A DNA stretch of 64,000 nucleotides, from contig CM106585.1 in the NCBI GenBank assembly GCA_048013815.1, positions 22,630,001-22,694,000 of the forward strand, written 5' to 3'. The position numbers were made by a program, and so were the translations under genes. The DNA is from Setoptus koraiensis. Lineage: Eukaryota; Arthropoda. Numbering within the stretch: position 1 is the stretch's first letter; every line of letters starts with the position of its first letter. The notes under the pieces are model-generated. The model ran no database searches. It worked only from the letters and a program-made list of their open reading frames with translations, and was not told the origin of the DNA. Shown here piece after piece: positions 58,794 to 64,000 of this stretch.

Positions 58794-59594
58794 ATGGCCT
58801 TTGTAACGTTGGTGACCAACGATAGCTATTCCATCGGAGCCTTAGTTTTAGCTCATACACTCAAAGAGGTGGCCACCACTAAGAAGCTAGTCGTTTTGAT
58901 CGGAAATGGTGTTTCGGAACATATGAAAACAATGTTGGGCCAAGTATATGATCTAGTCGAACCAATTCAAGAGATTAACAGTAGTCTCAATGATCAGGCC
59001 ATGTTAGACGCTTCAAATAGACCGGAGCTAGGAATAACATTGTCGAAATTGCATTGTTGGCGATTGACACAATACTCAAAATGTGTCTTCCTTGATGCCG
59101 ACACTATGGTATTAAAGAATTGTGACGAACTTTTCGAGAGGGAAGAATTATCCGCCGTGCCAGACATTGGCTGGCCAGATTGCTTCAACAGTGGCGTGTT
59201 TGTGTTTAAACCGTCCCAGGACACATTCTCAAAATTAATCAAATGTGTCATACAAAACGGTAGCCACGATGGAGGCGATCAAGGTGTATTGAATGATTAT
59301 TTTAGCGATTGGCGGACTCAAGATGTGTCACGAATACTATCGTTTGTTTACAACATGAGCCTCACCTCGGTATATTCTTATCCGCCAGCTTATAAACGAT
59401 TTGCCAAAGATGTCAAAATTGTTCACTTTTTAGGTACAACAAAACCCTGGATGTTCAGATATAATAGAATGAACAACAATGTCTATGAGCCCCACTCAAG
59501 CGTAGTATTATCTCATACTCAAGAACACTTGCAGGCCTGGTGGAAGGTATTCATGGACAAAGTTAAGCCAGCCATGGATCAAGCTGCAGAGACG
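58794..59594 (+). CDS. GYG: Glycogenin exon 1 (GT8 catalytic domain)
   Basis: 267 codons ending in QAAET at donor ACG/GTAGGC. Reading through the donor adds only seven residues (VGTNQCH) before a stop and would lose the synthase-binding tail. Confidence 0.93.
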
Positions 59595-59899
59595 GTAGGC
59601 ACCAATCAATGTCATTAACCTAAATAACAATTTCTTTCAGATACTAATCAATGCTATACTATTTCTCTTAATACTATTATTGTTATTTTTAAATCACTTA
59701 GTCAACTCTCGCTGCCGATTACATGAGGATGCACGTTATTGATTTCATACCAGAATCAAGTGGGCCAGATCGAAATGAAGCCACCAACTACGAGGGATTT
59801 GATCGTCGTCGTGCCTGGGAATCTGGTCAAATCGATTACACTGGTAAAGACTCGTTCGCGAATATTCAACGCAAATTGGATGACGCCCTGTCGAAATAG
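58794..59899 (+). CDS. GYG: Glycogenin glucosyltransferase, two exons
   Basis: Glycogenin self-glucosylates on tyrosine from UDP-glucose and primes glycogen synthesis in the cytosol. Exon 1 (58794-59594) and exon 2 (59702-59899) join in phase 0 across a 107-bp intron, giving 332 residues. The GT8 fold starts at MAFVTLVTNDSYSIGALVLA. The metal-binding DxD is D101-D103 in CVFLDADTMVLKNC. DCFNSGVFVFKPS and GGDQGVLNDYF are also conserved. The acceptor tyrosine is probably Y194 in SVYSYPPAY, equivalent to human Tyr195, followed by KIVHFLGTTKPW. Exon 2 carries the C-terminal glycogen-synthase-binding motif, ending RRAWESGQIDYTGKDSFANI and QRKLDDALSK. The linker is short, so this resembles the human GYG1-size form. 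Confidence 0.95.
59702..59899 (+). CDS. GYG: Glycogenin exon 2 (synthase-binding C-terminus)
   Basis: After acceptor ATCACTTAG it reads STLAADYMRMHVIDFIPESS and ends DDALSK and a stop at 59897-59899. W.SGQ.DY.G.DSF.NI..KLD is the conserved glycogenin tail. Confidence 0.93.
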   Translation, partial: STLAADYMRMHVIDFIPESSGPDRNEATNYEGFDRRRAWESGQIDYTGKDSFANIQRKLDDALSK

Positions 59900-60214
59900 A
59901 TAGATTAAATTGGTTTCACATAATGCTTAATGCAACTTTTGGTGAAAAAGCTGGAATTTTCCATTATGTTTCTCTTGCTGGATGTTGATGACGGCTGAAA
60001 TCTGACTATCTGCTTACGACTTCGTCTCTTGTCACTTTCTCTGATGGTGTTGTTATGATTACCAAAGCAGCTTTACCAATACATGTTGTGCTTCGACAAA
60101 ACACTTTTTAATCAACAGCTGAAGAACTCCTTTGTTTTTTTTTCTATTCATAGTTCGCACAGCTCTCTGTCTTACTACTCCGAGCTGAATGCTATACGAG
60201 AATCCGAACATAAA
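59900..60214. other. Convergent 3' spacer between glycogenin and separase
   Basis: 315 bp shared by two converging transcripts. ATTAAA occurs just after the glycogenin stop (about 59905), and TTTAAT at about 60106 reads ATTAAA on the separase strand. No other feature. Confidence 0.6.
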
Positions 60215-63200
60215 CTATTGTTCTATAATTCTTACAGGGAGGCCATAGACGACAGGCGCCGATCCCACTAGGCAGCTACTCTTACATATTTGTCTTGAGG
60301 ATGCAATAGCCTCGGTGCTAGACATTTGTCTCTCACTTGATTCGCTCGGCCACAGCTTAATCCATTTAGTCAACATCAAGTCCAGGAATTTGTCAATATC
60401 TGTGTCAGTCACATCCCATAACAAACCTATGTAGGATGGACTTCCCTTAAGAATGAAATTCCAACCAATCCCATGCCTCTCTAGTTGTCCACCCTCCGAA
60501 AGCATTCTTGCACTACTGCAGCCCATCACTACTGCTGATGGCGTTAGATCCAGCCCCAACAGGCCATGCCCATCCAACAATTTATTGTAATATGTTGTTC
60601 CAGCACCATGCCCTATAAACAGATAGATCTCCCTAGAGGTTAACCAAGATTTTAATTGATCTTGACTTGGTGGCACTCCGATACTGCCCGTCCAGGCTGT
60701 GATTGACTCAAGTTTGTCCTTAAAACGTAATTTTGTCTTGTTGAGATTATTCTCAGGGTCCAATATGTATGATAAATTTTCAGCTTTCGCCAGACAACAT
60801 CCGTGATGATTGTCATCAGTTTTGTGTGCGTGATTAGTGATGAGAAAATGAAATATTCTTAGGGATGGCACTCGGAAAATCGGCTGCCTCAGCAGTCTGA
60901 TGCTGGGAAGGGTTTCGAATGGTATTTCGTGTGAACTACCGTTGAGAATCAATCCTAATTGGCCCTTAGTTAGATTAGGTAAAAGAGTAGATTTGTTGTA
61001 TCCAGGATATTTTTTGACGATAAAATCTTCTATAAGTCCAGTATAAATTTTGAAGCAATCAACTGAATGTTTAGTTTTCATGAGATTTCCATCTTCTCTG
61101 AGTAACATCGGCAGACCAAGACAAAACTCGTCTCTGCTCAGTAATGGGGCGCCTTCAAGGAATCCTCTCAGGAGATTTCTCTGTATTTTTTCGGGGGATA
61201 CACCGATATGTTTGTGTAAGCAAGAGAGTATTCGATCTGTCATTGAATCAACTACACTCTGATAATCCGATTCTAGTATCTTGCCCATGAGAATGAATCT
61301 AAAAGGACCGAACCAATCGCTATCTATCTCATCCAACAAAGCTTGCATTTCATCCTCCATTTTCTTGCGACACTCTGTTCGCGAGCTGTAACTACCCCAT
61401 TTCAAACAACTGGACGCTCGGTTAACATAATATCTCAATTTTTCTCCTGTTGATTGGCACTTCGGGCGCTCGTTTTCACCCACAGAATTACTTGAAAAAC
61501 AAGAATAGCATCCGGTTTCGATCGACCTTTCAAGATGAACCATTAAAGGCTCGGAATCTTTCTCAATCCTGCAGAGTATTAAGTGTTCCGTTCTGTCGGA
61601 CTCGTCAACAATGTATTGTAAGTTAACCATACGCCATTCCGAAGGCATGGATAGAAGGAACTGATTATATTCTTCAGATTTTAAAATATTATCAAGAGAG
61701 AAAGATATTAGTTTTTCGTTGTTTCTCCCAATCAAGTTAGAATAATTTTTGAATTGCTCCTCGTACATCATCCACCTGTATCTTAAAGAACAGGCCGAAT
61801 TAGACTCGAACAAATGATACCAAGTTTCATTGTTCAATAAACCTAGTTCCAGCCTACGTGCAAATAGATATTCGTTCAGAATGCGATACTCTTGAAAGTC
61901 GGGATAGTTAATGACTAGATAGAAGTAGTGGGTAAGAAGTTCAACGTCCGATTTGCCAGACTCCAAGCAATTCGATAAATTCTTGAGATATGACAGGGAC
62001 AGAATCTTCCTTTTTCGAATTCCAATATATGATTTTGATTCTGGTCCCGCTTCAAAACATGTATCGTTTTGATAGGAACTTGTGAAATTGTCTCGTAAAC
62101 TTAGCTTCGAAATCATCAATTTCAGGTTATCACTATGACTTGAGTTTTTAGTTTGATTAGTATAAGCACCGCTATAATGATTGATATTTCTGTTATTCCT
62201 TATGGAAGTTATTAGATATTTGCCATCACAGTTGATTACCATCAATAAAATAGTGGCCAATATTTTATCTTCTTGACAATCTAAAATGTAAGATGAGAAC
62301 ATATCAACGCACTGTTTAAAAATTCGTTTTGCCTCCAGATGTTCGCCAGACTCTTTGAGGAGATGAATCTGAGCCCTTATATTCAATAAAAGATTTCTTC
62401 TAGTTTCATGTATCATCGTATTACAATCGGCGTCATCGTCTCCAAGCGACGCTATTTTCATTCTAGCTCGATTTGTGAATTTGACCATTTGATACTCTAA
62501 AACGAAGTTATTCAAGGGCGCCTTACTGTCAAGGATTCGTTGTTGCAACATTCTTAAATCATTCATTGAGGATAGGCCATCACATCCTGTGAGCTTCGTG
62601 TCTATTGAGAATGACATTTCCATTATTTGCCGCTCGATAATAAGCATCACAAAAAAATAATTCAGATCATCGTGACACAGTGGAGTAATCAGATTAAGTA
62701 GGGCTAGCTTCTCATCGAGATTTTTGTTTTTCTGACATAGTGAGTCAAATTTTGAACCTATGAGAAGTAGTTTGAATATCCAATATATTGAGGCATTTCT
62801 GCAAGCAACATTGAAAAGACCATTGAATAGTAGCTCTAGTTGCTCAGGTATACCAGTCATCATGTGAAAATTAGCAACATACTCAAATGAGCTAAATACT
62901 AAGTCGCAAACAGCAAATCTTATCCACCTATGATCCATAACGATTGTCGCAGTATCCTTGGTGTCCGCGGGCTTAGTTTTGAAGCTTTCTTCGTAGCAGC
63001 GTCTCATCATCGCACCCAAATATCGGTTGAAGAAGAAGAAATCCCTGCAAATAATTGAACGATTTGGGAAGTATCTTATGTATCTCAAAATGAAAGACCT
63101 GGCAAGAATTCTCGCATAATAATGTTGGAGCTTATCGTCTTGCTTGATATCGATCACTTTTTCTAAGCGACAAAGAATAGATTCTTCATCAGTTAGTTTC

Positions 63201-64000
63201 ACCTCCGAATCAGATTCCATTAAAGCTAATTCACATTCGAGAGTAAGAAACAAAATAGATTCATAGTTTGAATGATCATGGGTGCTTGTGAGTTTTCTTG
63301 CTGACTTCATAAGATTTCTAGCTGCTTTGACAAAACCAATGTCAACGAAAGTTTTGATAAGAAGATAATTAGCATGAACAAGAGCATTTGGTGTTACAGC
63401 GGGTACCATTTGGAATAAATTGACAAGTAAGTCAGCGGACTTGAGTTGGTAATTTGTTACCCTGAAAAATTTGAAAAAATAGCAAGAGTAAATCACGTGA
63501 TGGGTTAGACCTAATCTGAGGGCTAGTTTTGAATTGAAGGTCACTTGAGTGTCACATATTGCTTGATGCCACTGATCTATGGCTGACTGAAGATATTTGA
63601 TGTGGTTGAAGTATGATGATGACGACAAATATTGTTCATCTTGCTGGCGTTGTGTCTGATTTTGTTGCTCGCAAGAGTTTAGGCATTCGATTTGTGGCGG
63701 AACTGTACACTTGAATCTCGAACCAATATATTCGTTGCAATCTGAATTCAATTTCTTCTTGTTAGACAGCTTGGCATTGTATTCGAGCAACAGTTGGTTT
63801 TGCTGCCATTGATAGACGGAATCATCTAGTATTTTGGCCTCAAGTCTGTGCAGTTCAAAATAGCTACTGCCCAAGAAAAGGTATCTAATATCAGCCGGTA
63901 TACAGGGACATTGCTTTGTATCATGCTCGCTAATGAGATCGATGACATTCTGGGCCTCTTGCAAATTTTTAGCCAGCTTGGTTTGATCCAGCCATGTCAT
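60215..64000 (-). CDS. ESPL1/Sse: Separase (caspase-like cohesin protease), 5' end possibly outside window
   Basis: Separase cleaves the cohesin kleisin Scc1/Rad21 at anaphase onset after securin is destroyed. The 1,261-codon frame is uninterrupted. The peptidase C50 domain occupies roughly residues 900-1261. The catalytic dyad is visible: His1131 in LFIGHGAGTTYYN and Cys1161 in VVMGCSSARMLSEGG, 30 residues apart as in the family. The following SPSYIGLLWDVTDTDIDKF is the conserved loop after the active site. The rest is helical, as expected for the superhelical N-terminal domain. The first Met coincides with the window edge, so it may be internal. Vertebrate separase is about 2,100 residues and Drosophila Sse about 630. 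The lack of introns in 3.8 kb is notable. It converges with glycogenin, 315 bp apart. Confidence 0.95.
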   Translation of the reverse strand: MTWLDQTKLAKNLQEAQNVIDLISEHDTKQCPCIPADIRYLFLGSSYFELHRLEAKILDDSVYQWQQNQLLLEYNAKLSNKKKLNSDCNEYIGSRFKCTVPPQIECLNSCEQQNQTQRQQDEQYLSSSSYFNHIKYLQSAIDQWHQAICDTQVTFNSKLALRLGLTHHVIYSCYFFKFFRVTNYQLKSADLLVNLFQMVPAVTPNALVHANYLLIKTFVDIGFVKAARNLMKSARKLTSTHDHSNYESILFLTLECELALMESDSEVKLTDEESILCRLEKVIDIKQDDKLQHYYARILARSFILRYIRYFPNRSIICRDFFFFNRYLGAMMRRCYEESFKTKPADTKDTATIVMDHRWIRFAVCDLVFSSFEYVANFHMMTGIPEQLELLFNGLFNVACRNASIYWIFKLLLIGSKFDSLCQKNKNLDEKLALLNLITPLCHDDLNYFFVMLIIERQIMEMSFSIDTKLTGCDGLSSMNDLRMLQQRILDSKAPLNNFVLEYQMVKFTNRARMKIASLGDDDADCNTMIHETRRNLLLNIRAQIHLLKESGEHLEAKRIFKQCVDMFSSYILDCQEDKILATILLMVINCDGKYLITSIRNNRNINHYSGAYTNQTKNSSHSDNLKLMISKLSLRDNFTSSYQNDTCFEAGPESKSYIGIRKRKILSLSYLKNLSNCLESGKSDVELLTHYFYLVINYPDFQEYRILNEYLFARRLELGLLNNETWYHLFESNSACSLRYRWMMYEEQFKNYSNLIGRNNEKLISFSLDNILKSEEYNQFLLSMPSEWRMVNLQYIVDESDRTEHLILCRIEKDSEPLMVHLERSIETGCYSCFSSNSVGENERPKCQSTGEKLRYYVNRASSCLKWGSYSSRTECRKKMEDEMQALLDEIDSDWFGPFRFILMGKILESDYQSVVDSMTDRILSCLHKHIGVSPEKIQRNLLRGFLEGAPLLSRDEFCLGLPMLLREDGNLMKTKHSVDCFKIYTGLIEDFIVKKYPGYNKSTLLPNLTKGQLGLILNGSSHEIPFETLPSIRLLRQPIFRVPSLRIFHFLITNHAHKTDDNHHGCCLAKAENLSYILDPENNLNKTKLRFKDKLESITAWTGSIGVPPSQDQLKSWLTSREIYLFIGHGAGTTYYNKLLDGHGLLGLDLTPSAVVMGCSSARMLSEGGQLERHGIGWNFILKGSPSYIGLLWDVTDTDIDKFLDLMLTKWIKLWPSESSERQMSSTEAIASSRQICKSSCLVGSAPVVYGLPVRIIEQ

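Overview
The window is animal nuclear DNA. Genes have GT-AG introns, and the recognisable products are metazoan: a Musashi/Rbp6 RNA-binding protein, capicua, BBS4, glycogenin, separase, cytochrome c oxidase subunit 5A (COX5A) and a NOL12/Nop25-type nucleolar protein. The small compact genes, Asn/His/Gln-rich tails and Rbp6-type Musashi suggest an arthropod, perhaps a mite or other chelicerate. That placement is inference; no taxonomic marker was tested.

Layout. 1-4.2 kb: no recognised gene. 4.8-36.2 kb (+): one large Musashi gene with nine well-supported exons and a tentative last exon. Its introns 4 (5.5 kb) and 6 (18.6 kb) are GC-richer than the right half of the window and crowded with short tandem arrays, microsatellites and two over-represented palindromic octamers. 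36.2-38.7 kb: possible alternative Musashi 3' exons. 38.7-39.0 kb (-): a short two-exon NOL12-like gene, divergent from COX5A at 40.0-40.6 kb (+). 40.6-41.4 kb: a decayed tandem copy of the capicua 3' end, interrupted by a near-identical copy of a segment found 11 kb away and flanked by a 60-bp direct repeat. 41.6-43.3 kb (-): a compact single-exon capicua. 43.3-49.9 kb: no convincing gene. 49.9-51.2 kb (+): an unrecognised secreted protein in two exons. 51.7-52.2 kb: the likely source copy of the 509-bp insert. 52.2-56.6 kb: AT-rich, no gene seen. 56.6-58.4 kb (+): BBS4-like TPR protein in one exon. 58.8-59.9 kb (+): glycogenin in two exons. 60.2-64.0 kb (-): separase, one uninterrupted frame reaching the window edge.

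The genes do not form a pathway. They cover RNA-binding translational control (Musashi), RTK-responsive repression (capicua), respiration (COX5A), rRNA processing (NOL12-like), ciliary trafficking (BBS4), glycogen priming (glycogenin) and chromosome segregation (separase). I found no CRISPR array, no rRNA, no convincing tRNA and no transposon protein. I found no clear new biological system. The observations most worth following are the two palindromic octamers concentrated in the Musashi introns, the 509-bp templated insertion with its 60-bp flanking repeat, and the duplicated capicua tail.
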